Assembly (NCBI GenBank): GCA_964581165.1
Contig: CAZOMM010000044.1
Span: 1-16,612, forward strand
Length of the DNA stretch: 16,612 nt
Direction: 5' to 3'
Source: CAZPAN01 sp964581165
GTDB lineage: Bacteria > Actinomycetota > Coriobacteriia > Coriobacteriales > CADBOM01
The notes under the pieces: generated by a model
The model's input: the letters and a program-made list of their open reading frames with translations, nothing else
The model's database searches: none
What the model was told of the DNA's origin: nothing
Position numbers and translations under genes: made by a program
Part shown: piece after piece, positions 1 to 6,736 of the stretch
Numbering within the stretch: position 1 is the first letter of the stretch
Layout of the letters: the number at the start of each line of letters is the position of its first letter

Positions 1-1367
1 ACATTTTCAAGAAACCAGCTCCATGCTGGAACAATGTGAACCACGCCTGATTGCACCGATACATCTTCCTTTTCGTCAAGTGTGATGAGTGTAGAAGACC
101 TAAGACCGGTCTCGGCCATTGCCTTCTCAAGGTTTCCTACCTCGCTGCGAAATTTGGCAGATGCAGCAGAAGTAGAATCCACAGAGCGCCGCGCACCACT
201 CTCCACAGCCACCTGAATAAGTTCGTATTGCGTATCAAGCATGGCATCTCCAACCACAAAGTCGACTTCGGGACAAGATGCAGATCGATACCGCGCGATA
301 ACCTGCTCACGATTCATGCCATATCGCCTCTTCAACTCAATATAGACAGCAGTTTCAAGCCTCTGTCCCACATCAACGTGATTCGCTGGCGCAACGGCCA
401 ACGACAAGCCCTGATCTACGGCATATATTTTGTAGACAGACTTGGGATTGTCACGCACCGACAAAGCATAATCTGCCACCTTAAAGGCAAGATGTGCATC
501 TTCAAAATCATCAAGCAAGCTGTAAGCCGATTCGCTAGAAATAGAAATCCCAGAACTGCGCATTGCCTTGATTTGTTTATTGACCGAAAAAAGCAGTCCC
601 GTAGAACGCAACACCGTTAATGCTAGGCGACGGCCAGCACGATACGAAGCGCTCCCAAAACGCTCCAATACATCTTTTGTCATAATTTCGTAGGCATATG
701 TCTGTAAAAGTCGAACCCGCGTCGTGGCATCCAAAAAGTGAACTGCAGGAAATCCACCTACATCAAGATATTGACGAAACCTGTGGGCAAGCAACGCTGC
801 ACTGCGGGAATCATACGCACCGCCAATCTGACTTGTATCGACATCTGAGAACCTGCAAAACTCATCAAAGCTAAGCGGCCACAGCTCATGCGATAAAGAA
901 CGCCCCCGCAGTTTTGTTGGAATATCAGACGATAGGAGTTTTGAAGAGGATCCTGTGAGAACCATCGTCACGTTATATTGCTCAGAAACTCGTCGTACAA
1001 ACGAATCCCAATTTGGCAAATCCTGAATCTCGTCGAACAGAAGATAGCATCCCTCAACGGCATCGGGAACCAAAGCATAGTAGGCATCGAGTACTCGCGA
1101 TCCTGTTTGCCCATCAAGATTCTCCAAACGATCATCGTCGAACGGAAAATAAAACAGTCGATTGCGCGGCACACCTTTTTGCAAAAGCTCCGTCATGGTC
1201 TGGAACAAACAGAAGGTTTTCCCACAACGCCTGACCCCGATGATAGTTGTGATCAGATTGCGTTGCTGCGGCTCTGGAAGTTGATCAAGTATCGATGTCC
1301 GTTGAATATACGGTGGGAGTTCGTAAGCAAGATATTCAGCAACGAGCGACTCATACATATTGTACAT
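1..1367 (-). CDS. AAA ATPase with DUF4143-type C-terminus (3' end outside window)
   Basis: I translated the minus strand from the ATG at 1367 and found no stop for 455 codons; the frame runs off the left edge, so only the last few residues should be missing for a family usually 400-480 residues long. Visible motifs: Walker A GVRRCGKT (residues 44-51); Walker B-like CYLLFDEIQDLPNWDSF; the sensor stretch VLTGSSSKLLSSDIPTKLRG, followed by RSLSHELWPLSFDEF. All are typical of AAA_14 ATPases that carry a DUF4143 domain. The C-terminal CPEVDFVVGD...YELIQVAVES resembles the PD-(D/E)XK-like end of DUF4143, although the usual Lys of the IEVK motif is absent. GGAAG lies 6 nt before the ATG; an in-frame Met at codon 4 is an alternative start. 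The gene is divergent from the methyltransfer operon and has its own repeat-rich promoter. The cellular role of these proteins is poorly known. The family call is firm. Confidence 0.9.
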   Translation of the reverse strand, partial: MYNMYESLVAEYLAYELPPYIQRTSILDQLPEPQQRNLITTIIGVRRCGKTFCLFQTMTELLQKGVPRNRLFYFPFDDDRLENLDGQTGSRVLDAYYALVPDAVEGCYLLFDEIQDLPNWDSFVRRVSEQYNVTMVLTGSSSKLLSSDIPTKLRGRSLSHELWPLSFDEFCRFSDVDTSQIGGAYDSRSAALLAHRFRQYLDVGGFPAVHFLDATTRVRLLQTYAYEIMTKDVLERFGSASYRAGRRLALTVLRSTGLLFSVNKQIKAMRSSGISISSESAYSLLDDFEDAHLAFKVADYALSVRDNPKSVYKIYAVDQGLSLAVAPANHVDVGQRLETAVYIELKRRYGMNREQVIARYRSASCPEVDFVVGDAMLDTQYELIQVAVESGARRSVDSTSAASAKFRSEVGNLEKAMAETGLRSSTLITLDEKEDVSVQSGVVHIVPAWSWFLEN

Positions 1368-1379
1368 AGTGCTTCCAAT

Positions 1380-1432
1380 CTTCTTCGGATTTTGAAGAAG
1401 ATTGTATCAGTTCTTCTTTGAGTATCGAAGAA
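1380..1432 (-). promoter_or_regulatory. Alternating TTCTTC/GAAGAA sites over the ATPase promoter
   Basis: Four hexamers alternate in orientation: TTCTTC 1381-1386, GAAGAA 1394-1399, TTCTTC 1411-1416 and GAAGAA 1427-1432. The first pair is a perfect 7-bp inverted repeat (CTTCTTC/GAAGAAG, 7-nt spacer, 1380-1400). On the minus strand TACAAT (1406-1401) is a plausible -10 element lying between the two pairs; no good -35 is seen. The position over the promoter and directly ahead of the start codon suggests autoregulation by the ATPase or by an unseen regulator. The repeats are plain; the function is inferred. Confidence 0.5.
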
Positions 1433-1500
1433 GTATGACCTAGCACGCCCACCCGACAAGCCTAGCAATTCTGTTCATGCTATAAAACTTTAAAAGTATT

Positions 1501-1520
1501 CAACTTATATATACAAGTTT
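1501..1520. promoter_or_regulatory. Operator copy 1, probable GntR site
   Basis: CAACTTATATATACAAGTTT is an imperfect palindrome that ends one base before the TTGACA -35 box of the methyltransfer operon. It matches the site at 1557-1576 in 16 of 20 positions. The core has the TTGT...ACAA-like symmetry often bound by GntR-type dimers. The GntR/UTRA protein encoded in the operon is the obvious candidate ligand; that pairing is inferred. Confidence 0.65.
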
Positions 1521-1521
1521 A

Positions 1522-1550
1522 TTGACATCGCACGCTAGGGCGGATATTGT
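1522..1550 (+). promoter_or_regulatory. Sigma-70-type promoter of the methyltransfer operon
   Basis: TTGACA (1522-1527), a 17-nt spacer and TATTGT (1545-1550) form a near-consensus promoter. Transcription would start around 1557, inside the second palindrome, leaving a leader of about 230 nt before the first gene. The promoter is bracketed by the two palindromes at 1501-1520 and 1557-1576, an arrangement expected for tight repression. Confidence 0.75.
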
Positions 1551-1556
1551 AAAGCG

Positions 1557-1576
1557 CAACTTGTTAATACAAGTTG
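1557..1576. promoter_or_regulatory. Operator copy 2, probable GntR site at the transcription start
   Basis: CAACTTGTTAATACAAGTTG has perfect 8-bp arms around a 4-nt centre. It sits 7 bp after the -10 box, over the predicted transcription start. Its centre is 56 bp from that of the copy at 1501-1520. A dimer bound here would block initiation directly. Confidence 0.7.
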
Positions 1577-1788
1577 TGTACGCAATTTGCGTGCTCCGCG
1601 TACCCTGCGTACGCCTCGCGTACGCAGTCGCACACCCGCACGTCCTGCATGCGCAACCTCGTGCTCTGCGCACCCTGGATGCGTACGTGGATCTGCGTGC
1701 GAGCGCAAACCCGCATGCAAACCCGCATGCACACCCTGCACACCCGACCAAAGGAAAGACAGCCAGATCAAAAGAAAGGAAGAAAAAC
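1577..1788 (+). other. GC-rich, repeat-rich mRNA leader
   Basis: This 212-bp stretch lies between the operator and the first methyltransfer gene. From 1577 to about 1745 it is packed with variants of GCGTACGC, GCATGC and CGCAC. It includes a perfect hairpin (arms CTGCGTACGC 1605-1614 and GCGTACGCAG 1618-1627, 3-nt loop) and a tandem pair CGCATGCAAACC/CGCATGCACACC near 1711-1734. After about 1750 it becomes purine-rich and holds the ribosome binding region. Frames run through it without stops and can extend the first gene upstream, but their protein is low-complexity and unlike corrinoid proteins. I see no B12-box (GCCACTG), so a cobalamin riboswitch is not supported. Confidence 0.6.
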
Positions 1789-2412
1789 ATGGGAAAAATC
1801 AAAGACCTTATGCTTGGGTTTGAGGACGAAGAACTAATCGAGGAGGTGCAAACTCAAGCCGAAGCAGGAACTTCTCCCGAAGAGATTATCGAAGAATGCC
1901 AAGCCGCCATGGTAGAAATTGGCGACAGTTTCTCAGAAGGAGAACTCTTTGTGTCTGACTTGATGATGGCAGGAGCAATGTTTAAGGAGGTCACCGAGAC
2001 CCTAAATCCCTATCTCAAATCTGATGAACTGGGATCGTCTAAGGGCAAGGTTGTTCTTGGAACCGTAAAAGACGACATCCACGACATTGGAAAAGACATT
2101 GTAGCTAGCATGCTTACGGCCTCGGGCTTTGAGGTAATAGACCTTGGTGTCGACGTTGAGCCTAGCGCCTTTGTAGATGCCCTCAAAGAAAGTGGTGCCA
2201 GTGTGCTGGCGCTTTCATGTCTGCTTGCCTCGTGCTATGACTCAATCCGCAGCACCGTAGATGCAGTAAGCGAGGCTGGACTACGTGAGCAAATAAGCAT
2301 AGTCATAGGTGGAGGCCCCATCGATGAGCATGTTGTGGAGTACTCAGGTGCCGATGCCTGCAGCGGCCCAGCCCAAGAGACCGTCGAATTCTGCGAGAAG
2401 GTGTATGCATGA
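1789..2412 (+). CDS. Corrinoid protein of a methyltransferase system (MtvC/MtaC/MttC-like)
   Basis: This 207-residue protein carries the corrinoid cofactor that is alternately methylated and demethylated by two partner methyltransferases. Residues 1-85 form the helical cap domain. Residues 86-207 form the B12-binding Rossmann fold, with the base-off signature D96-x-H98-x-x-G101 (DIHDIGKD), the SxL motif (S143) and GGG at 174-176. The length is typical. I chose the ATG at 1789 because it follows the purine-rich AAAGGAAG and begins the family homology. The same frame is open back to 1522, but that part is the GC-rich leader. The stop overlaps the next ATG (ATGA at 2409-2412), so translation is coupled to the UroD-family methyltransferase, its likely methyl donor enzyme. 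Confidence 0.93.
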   Translation: MGKIKDLMLGFEDEELIEEVQTQAEAGTSPEEIIEECQAAMVEIGDSFSEGELFVSDLMMAGAMFKEVTETLNPYLKSDELGSSKGKVVLGTVKDDIHDIGKDIVASMLTASGFEVIDLGVDVEPSAFVDALKESGASVLALSCLLASCYDSIRSTVDAVSEAGLREQISIVIGGGPIDEHVVEYSGADACSGPAQETVEFCEKVYA

Positions 2413-3563
2413 TGATAAAGACCAACGAGAAGTATGAGCGCAATTACGAGCTTATCTTGGATACGGTAGCCTGCAAAAACAAAAAGCCTCTCAGCTGCTT
2501 TTCTGGTGGTGCTCCCTTGGCTAATATGGACGGGATGAGTGTGGCCGAGTTCGTGGCCGACCCAATAGCTGGAGTTGCAGCCGCACAACGCACAATTAAG
2601 CGCATCGAAGAGGATGCAGGACCACTTGCAAGCGCCAACACCCTGCCCGGGGCCTTGAACATGGTATTCAGCATCACCATGCTGTGGTGCTCCAAAGTGC
2701 TGATTCCTGGAATCGAGATTCCCGAAGACTCAGTATGGCAGGTCAAGGAGCAAAAGCTCATTGGGCGAGATGCCTATGACAAGATTTTGGAGATGGGATA
2801 CAACAATTTCATTCAATCCGAAATCATGCCCAAGATCATCGACCCCGAGTACATGCAAAAGTACGCAAAGATCAACGCCGAAAACGCGCAGGCTGTGACA
2901 CAATCGTGGATTGACATGGGCATAGTTATGATGCGCTCAGGCTTATCCACAATGATTCCCTTTGAGCAGCTCTGCGGTATGAGGTCTATGACTAACTTCT
3001 TCATGGACTGCTACAAGATCCCAGACAAGATCAAAGAGGTCTCCGACTTCATATTCGAGGAGACCAGTAAGGCAAAGGCCAAGGAACTAGAGGCGGTTAA
3101 AGACAACAAATACATCCTGGGATACTGGGTAGGAGGATGGAGAACGGCTTCGGCCATGCTCAACCCAAAGATCTGGGAGGATCTGGTCTGGCCTTACATG
3201 AAGGCAGCCACGGAGCAGCTGCTCGAATATGGCAAGCTGCCGATCATACACCTAGATCAAGATTGGAACAGAGACATAGAGCGATTCTCGGAGCTTCCCA
3301 CAGGCAAGATAGTCCTCAACACCGACTCCATGACCGATCTGCCCAACGCTAGAAAGAAACTCCCCGGATACTCTCTCATGGGTGATGTCCCACCAACTCT
3401 TCTGACTGCCGGAACCCCCGAAGATGTCTCCGAGTATGTAAAGAGACTCATAGACGAAGTCGGCCCCGAGGGCCTGTTTGTTTGCCCAGGCTGTGACTGT
3501 CCAGTTGGTGCCAAATACGAAAACGTCGTCGCGATGATCAAGACCACCAACGAGTGGCAGTAG
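2409..3563 (+). CDS. UroD-family (MtaA/MtvB-like) methyltransferase
   Basis: This 384-residue protein belongs to the uroporphyrinogen decarboxylase superfamily branch that includes corrinoid methyltransferases such as MtaA, CmuA and MtvB. In the operon it is the probable substrate:corrinoid methyltransferase, moving a methyl group from an unidentified donor to the adjacent corrinoid protein. Supporting features are the length, the URO-D-like PIIHLDQDWNRDIERF segment (H281, D283) and the C-terminal FVCPGCDCPVG (C359, C362, C364), which probably provide metal ligands. MtaA/MtbA enzymes use H-x-C followed by a distal Cys; here the first part reads H-x-D, so the zinc site is not identical. It overlaps the preceding gene by 4 bp. 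The substrate cannot be read from the sequence; a methoxylated aromatic compound is one possibility from the MtvB comparison. A haem-pathway decarboxylase is unlikely in this operon. Confidence 0.85.
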   Translation: MMIKTNEKYERNYELILDTVACKNKKPLSCFSGGAPLANMDGMSVAEFVADPIAGVAAAQRTIKRIEEDAGPLASANTLPGALNMVFSITMLWCSKVLIPGIEIPEDSVWQVKEQKLIGRDAYDKILEMGYNNFIQSEIMPKIIDPEYMQKYAKINAENAQAVTQSWIDMGIVMMRSGLSTMIPFEQLCGMRSMTNFFMDCYKIPDKIKEVSDFIFEETSKAKAKELEAVKDNKYILGYWVGGWRTASAMLNPKIWEDLVWPYMKAATEQLLEYGKLPIIHLDQDWNRDIERFSELPTGKIVLNTDSMTDLPNARKKLPGYSLMGDVPPTLLTAGTPEDVSEYVKRLIDEVGPEGLFVCPGCDCPVGAKYENVVAMIKTTNEWQ

Positions 3564-3575
3564 GAGGATCTCGAG

Positions 3576-4379
3576 ATGATTTTGATCGGAGAAAAGATCA
3601 ATGGAACTCGAAAGCCCATTAAAGAAGCCGTGCTTGCAAGGGATGCAGCTTATATAGAGCAAGTTGCACGGGAACAGGCCGATGCAGGGTCAGACTTTCT
3701 CGACGTTAATGCGGGCACTGCACCCGACAGAGAGCTTGACGACATGCTCTGGTTGATGGAAGTGGTCCAAAATGCGGTGGATCTGCCTCTTTGCATAGAC
3801 AGTTCGTCTAGCCAAACCCTCGATGCAGCAATCGGGCATGCTAAACAAACTCCCATGATCAACTCCATAAATGCCGATCCTGCTAGGCTCGAGGCCTTTC
3901 TCCCTATCATCTGCAAGGGCGACTACCCCGTAATTGCCCTTGCACTCGACGAATCCAAGGCTGCTATGCCCAAAGACAACGAGGAAAGGCTTGGCAACAT
4001 AGCCAGAATCGTCGAGGCCACACGAGCGGCCGGGATAGAAGACTCGAGGCTTTTTATCGACCCGCTTATAATGTCGGTTGGAACCGATCAGATGGCAGGC
4101 GCGGATGTGCTAAAGTGCATCGCCGAGATTAGAAGTTCGTATCCAGATGCACATATAACCGGCGGGCTGTCTAATGTCTCGTTTGGTCTGCCCGAAAGAG
4201 GTCTTATAAATAGAACTTTTTTGGTTTTGGCTATGCAGGCGGGAATGGACAGTGCGGTATGCAACCCAGCAGATCCGTCTCTGATTGGCAGCCTCAAGGC
4301 AGCTGATATGCTCCTTGGAAACGACCGCTTTTGCAGAAAGTTCACAAAGGCGGCCAAAAAAGGTTTTGCATTCAAGTAG
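3576..4379 (+). CDS. Methyltetrahydrofolate:corrinoid methyltransferase (DHPS-fold, MtvA/AcsE-like)
   Basis: This 267-residue pterin-binding TIM-barrel protein probably transfers the methyl group from methylcorrinoid protein to tetrahydrofolate, feeding the C1 pathway. Visible motifs: IGEKINGTR at residues 4-12, DVNAGT at 43-48, CIDSSS at 73-78, INSIN at 95-99, IDP at 161-163 and GGLSNVSFGLP at 196-206. N200 lies where AcsE has its catalytic Asn, and D75, N96 and D162 match pterin-contact positions of the family. The length matches AcsE/MtvA (about 260-270). AGGAGG overlaps the stop of the upstream gene (3562-3567), 8 nt before the ATG, so the gene is in the same operon. It lacks the synthase-only features of folP and sits among corrinoid genes, so dihydropteroate synthase is unlikely. 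Confidence 0.92.
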   Translation: MILIGEKINGTRKPIKEAVLARDAAYIEQVAREQADAGSDFLDVNAGTAPDRELDDMLWLMEVVQNAVDLPLCIDSSSSQTLDAAIGHAKQTPMINSINADPARLEAFLPIICKGDYPVIALALDESKAAMPKDNEERLGNIARIVEATRAAGIEDSRLFIDPLIMSVGTDQMAGADVLKCIAEIRSSYPDAHITGGLSNVSFGLPERGLINRTFLVLAMQAGMDSAVCNPADPSLIGSLKAADMLLGNDRFCRKFTKAAKKGFAFK

Positions 4380-4420
4380 TCAACTGACAATACTGGTGTT
4401 GCCCAGAAGTCGCCCTAAGA

Positions 4421-4454
4421 AATCCCTTGCATACTTGGTGCTGCGCAAGGGATT
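4421..4454. repeat. Perfect 10-bp hairpin after the DHPS-fold methyltransferase gene
   Basis: AATCCCTTGC (4421-4430) and GCAAGGGATT (4445-4454) form a perfect stem with a 14-nt loop. GTATTAGG follows instead of a T-run, so a classical terminator is unlikely. It may stabilise the upstream mRNA end or lower expression of the distal genes. Confidence 0.6.
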
Positions 4455-4460
4455 GTATTA

Positions 4461-4496
4461 GGCGCAACGCCACTACTAGGCGCAACACCAGCACTA
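4461..4496. repeat. 18-bp tandem repeat, two copies plus a degenerate third
   Basis: GGCGCAACGCCACTACTA (4461-4478) is followed directly by GGCGCAACACCAGCACTA (4479-4496), 15 of 18 bases alike. A weaker third unit (GGGAGTTGCAGCAACACC) follows to about 4514. With the hairpin just upstream this fills most of the 161-bp gap between the methyltransferase and the second corrinoid gene. Confidence 0.7.
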
Positions 4497-4540
4497 GGGA
4501 GTTGCAGCAACACCAAAAGCCGCATTAGGGGTGATCTAGA

Positions 4541-5188
4541 GTGTTCGAATCGGAGCACATGCTTACTAAAGCCTTCGACGCACTAGACGAAGACGGAGTC
4601 GTAAAGGCTATCCGTATGCTTTCTGAAGAGGGCTACGACATCGACAAAATCGATGAGATGCTGCAAGAAGGCATGCTTCGGGCAGAACACAAAATGGAAA
4701 GCGGCGAGTACTTTCTTGGCGATTTGATTGTTGCTGGAATGCTGTTCGTGGAGGCTCTGAAGAGTCTCCACGGCACATCTTCGCCATACAGTCTTGGGGC
4801 AAAAAAATCTGGACGCGTGCTGATAGGGGTTGTTAACTGCGACATACACGATATTGGAAAGGATATAGTTGTTCAGGTTTTGCGCAGCCGGAGCTTTGAG
4901 GTGATAGATCTCGGTGTCGATGTCCCGGCAGAGAGCTTTTTGAAGGAGATCGAAAGACAACAGCCCGATGTGGTGGCACTATCGGGAGTTATGGGAGACT
5001 CAGTCGAAGAAATGCGACGAGTTATCGAAATGATGGACGAGCGGGGCTTGCGCAAAAACATTCCTGTGGTGATAGGCGGATCGTGTACCTCGGAGCTTGT
5101 TTGTAAGCGAATAGGGGCCGATGCCTATGCCAAAGGCCCAATAGATACAGCAGAGCTATGCCTCAAATTTACAGGCGGTGAAAGCTGA
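4541..5188 (+). CDS. Second corrinoid protein (MtvC/MtaC-like paralogue)
   Basis: This 215-residue protein has the same two-domain layout as the first corrinoid protein: a helical cap (about 1-88) and a B12-binding domain with D101-x-H103-x-x-G106 (DIHDIGKD) and GG at 179-180. The usual SxL motif reads S148-G-V. The start is GTG: AGGGGTGAT (4527-4535), close to the full anti-Shine-Dalgarno complement, lies 5 nt ahead, whereas the internal ATG at codon 7 has no comparable site. A 161-bp gap with a hairpin and tandem repeats separates it from the methyltransferase genes. The stop shares one base with the ATG of the GntR gene (TGATG). No second substrate methyltransferase is adjacent, so it may serve a methyltransferase encoded elsewhere or be an alternative partner for this one. 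Confidence 0.92.
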   Translation: MFESEHMLTKAFDALDEDGVVKAIRMLSEEGYDIDKIDEMLQEGMLRAEHKMESGEYFLGDLIVAGMLFVEALKSLHGTSSPYSLGAKKSGRVLIGVVNCDIHDIGKDIVVQVLRSRSFEVIDLGVDVPAESFLKEIERQQPDVVALSGVMGDSVEEMRRVIEMMDERGLRKNIPVVIGGSCTSELVCKRIGADAYAKGPIDTAELCLKFTGGES

Positions 5189-5904
5189 TGCCTCCGCTTC
5201 CCGAGGTCGCTTACTACCAGATAATCGCCAGCGACATAGAACGAAGCATCAAATCGGGAGATCTCAACCCTGGCGACAAGCTCGACTCCGAAAACACCCT
5301 TTCCAAGCGCTACCGTACAAGCAGGGTCACGGTACGCAAAAGCCTAGCGATATTAGAAGAAGAAGGTCTAATTAGGCCCCACCAGGGAAAGGGCTATTTT
5401 GTTTGCCCACCGGCGCACGAAAAGTTCAATCTCAGTTTTAAGGATGACACCGAAGGATACGAGGCGAGCTTTCGCTATATCCGCGCAATGAAGGCAAGTG
5501 ACGAGATCAAATCCGAGCTGAACCTAGCCCAAGGCCAGCTTGCTTTGGGAATCTGCAGAATCATTAAGAAAGAAGATCGCCCCGTTGCGGTCGACTTTAA
5601 ATATATACCGCACGAGAAGGGCACACCCACAATCGAGTCGGAGATAGACTATGCGATCTTTCCCTCAATAGCTGCGGCCAAATCTTCGCCATTTGCCTTT
5701 TATACCAAAATGGAAATACGAGCTGTGCTGCCAAATGAGGAGGTCTGCCATCTACTTGCCTGCGATCCTTCCACCCCTCTTCTGGCCATCTATCGCAAGC
5801 TAATAGATCTCGATGGCAATCCTGTGGGATTTGGGGTGCGTTACCAAAACGAAGAATTTGGGCCAATAACAGCCATTTCGGGGTACGAAAAACACAATGA
5901 ATAA
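5188..5904 (+). CDS. GntR-family transcriptional regulator (HutC/UTRA type)
   Basis: This 238-residue protein has an N-terminal winged helix (about residues 6-72) with the GntR signature SENTLSKRYRTSRVTVRKSL (33-52) and GLIRPHQGKGYFV. A UTRA ligand-binding domain follows (about 90-232), ending in the typical YRKLIDLDGNPVGFGVRY. AGGCGGTGA ends 6 nt before the ATG, and the start overlaps the stop of the second corrinoid gene by one base, so it is translated from the same mRNA. It is the obvious regulator of the operon and of the palindromes around the promoter at 1522-1550. The inducer is unknown but should be the methylated substrate or a product. The family is certain; the targets are inferred. 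Confidence 0.93.
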   Translation: MPPLPEVAYYQIIASDIERSIKSGDLNPGDKLDSENTLSKRYRTSRVTVRKSLAILEEEGLIRPHQGKGYFVCPPAHEKFNLSFKDDTEGYEASFRYIRAMKASDEIKSELNLAQGQLALGICRIIKKEDRPVAVDFKYIPHEKGTPTIESEIDYAIFPSIAAAKSSPFAFYTKMEIRAVLPNEEVCHLLACDPSTPLLAIYRKLIDLDGNPVGFGVRYQNEEFGPITAISGYEKHNE

Positions 5905-5907
5905 ACC

Positions 5908-6013
5908 TTGCGTTAAGCCAGAATTGACACGGTTGCAGAATTGAAACGCTCGTCGGATGGGTGCGCAGTGCGCAAATGGAAAGGTGCGCGCAATACGCAC
6001 TGGTTTAACGCAA
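5908..6013. repeat. Long-range inverted repeat and GC-rich leader before the DUF1638 gene
   Basis: TTGCGTTAAGCCAG (5908-5921) and CTGGTTTAACGCAA (6000-6013) are inverted with 13 of 14 matches and 78 bp between them. TTGACA (5924-5929) lies directly after the left arm, as at the main promoter, but no good -10 follows at 16-18 nt. Between the arms are GCG-rich elements (TGCGCAGTGCGCA, and GTGCG paired with CGCAC) like those of the main leader. It may be a looped or paired operator region with a second promoter, or a folded intercistronic RNA. Confidence 0.5.
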
Positions 6014-6067
6014 AGAAAACAAACACGTCCATCTAGATCGAATGGTGGATATCACAAAGGAGCCATG

Positions 6068-6636
6068 ATGACTAACTACATGATGCTAGCGTGTCCCACC
6101 ATTAGGTACGAGATCGACGCGATCATGTCCGAAAACAACATGAACTACCCCGTCTTTTACATCCCAGACGAGCTTCACCTCTACCCCGAAAATCTAAAGA
6201 AGTACCTCTCGGACTTTATCCCAAGGTTAAAAAATGTTGATTATCTGCTGCTGCCAATGGGTCGCTGCGGCGAGGGCACAAATGGCATTCCGTCGGGTCA
6301 GTGTCATCTGGTGCTCCCAAAAGCAGAGGACTGCATAAGCCTAATGCTTGCCAAAGAGTCGCTAGAAAATGTAGATAGGCCCAAATACACCTACTTTTTT
6401 ACAGAGGGATGGCTAGATTACCAGCATTCGTTTACCAAGGAGTATCAGCTAAGCATAGACAAATATGGTCAAGAGATGGCAGATACCCTAATGAACATGA
6501 TGTACAACAACTATCGTTACTTTGGATTTGTAAACACTGGTTACAGCGATAAAGAGAGAGTTGTAGACGAGGTTAAACCTCTAGCAGATGTGGTAGATGT
6601 CAAAATTGTGGATCTTCCTGCCCCGCTTAGCTTGCT
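6068..6636 (+). CDS. DUF1638 protein (3' end lost in assembly gap)
   Basis: Visible are 189 codons running into the N-run. The opening LACPTIRYEIDAI, then YPVFYIPDELHLYPENL, LLPMGRCGEGTNGI (C67), LVLPKAEDCISLML (D88-C89) and FFTEGWLDYQ are characteristic of DUF1638. AAGGAG (6057-6062) is 5 nt before the ATG at 6068 and only 2 nt before the ATG at 6065, so I prefer 6068. DUF1638 genes are often found beside corrinoid methyltransferase genes in anaerobes and their role is unknown; here the gene follows the GntR gene by 163 bp. The conserved Cys residues suggest metal or corrinoid handling, but this is inference. Any frame continuing past the Ns is an artefact. Confidence 0.85.
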
Positions 6637-6736
6637 NNNNNNNNNNNNNNNNNNNNNNNNNNNNNNNNNNNNNNNNNNNNNNNNNNNNNNNNNNNNNNNN
6701 NNNNNNNNNNNNNNNNNNNNNNNNNNNNNNNNNNNN
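6637..6736. other. Assembly gap, 100 N
   Basis: Exactly 100 N, the usual placeholder for a scaffold gap of unknown size. It truncates the DUF1638 gene on its left and the NlpC/P60 gene on its right. Those two genes converge on the gap, so an unknown amount of sequence, possibly including further genes, is missing. Confidence 0.98.

Noticed and set aside
51..1421. Short plus-strand frames at the left edge
   Set aside because: They are shadows of the leftward AAA ATPase, whose motifs are clear on the minus strand.
1577..1788. Cobalamin riboswitch in the leader of the corrinoid operon
   Set aside because: No B12-box (GCCACTG) and no matching layout; the region is made of GCGTACGC-like repeats.
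1522..1788. Upstream extension of the first corrinoid protein by about 89 codons
   Set aside because: The extension spans the -35 box, the operator and GC-rich repeats, and gives low-complexity protein; family homology begins at 1789.
4381..4401. Third GntR operator after the DHPS-fold methyltransferase stop codon
   Set aside because: CAACTGACAATACTGGTGTTG keeps only the outer CAAC/GTTG symmetry, and the inner arms do not pair.
4421..4454. Rho-independent terminator ending the operon after the DHPS-fold methyltransferase
   Set aside because: No T-run follows the stem on either strand, and the next genes are functionally linked.
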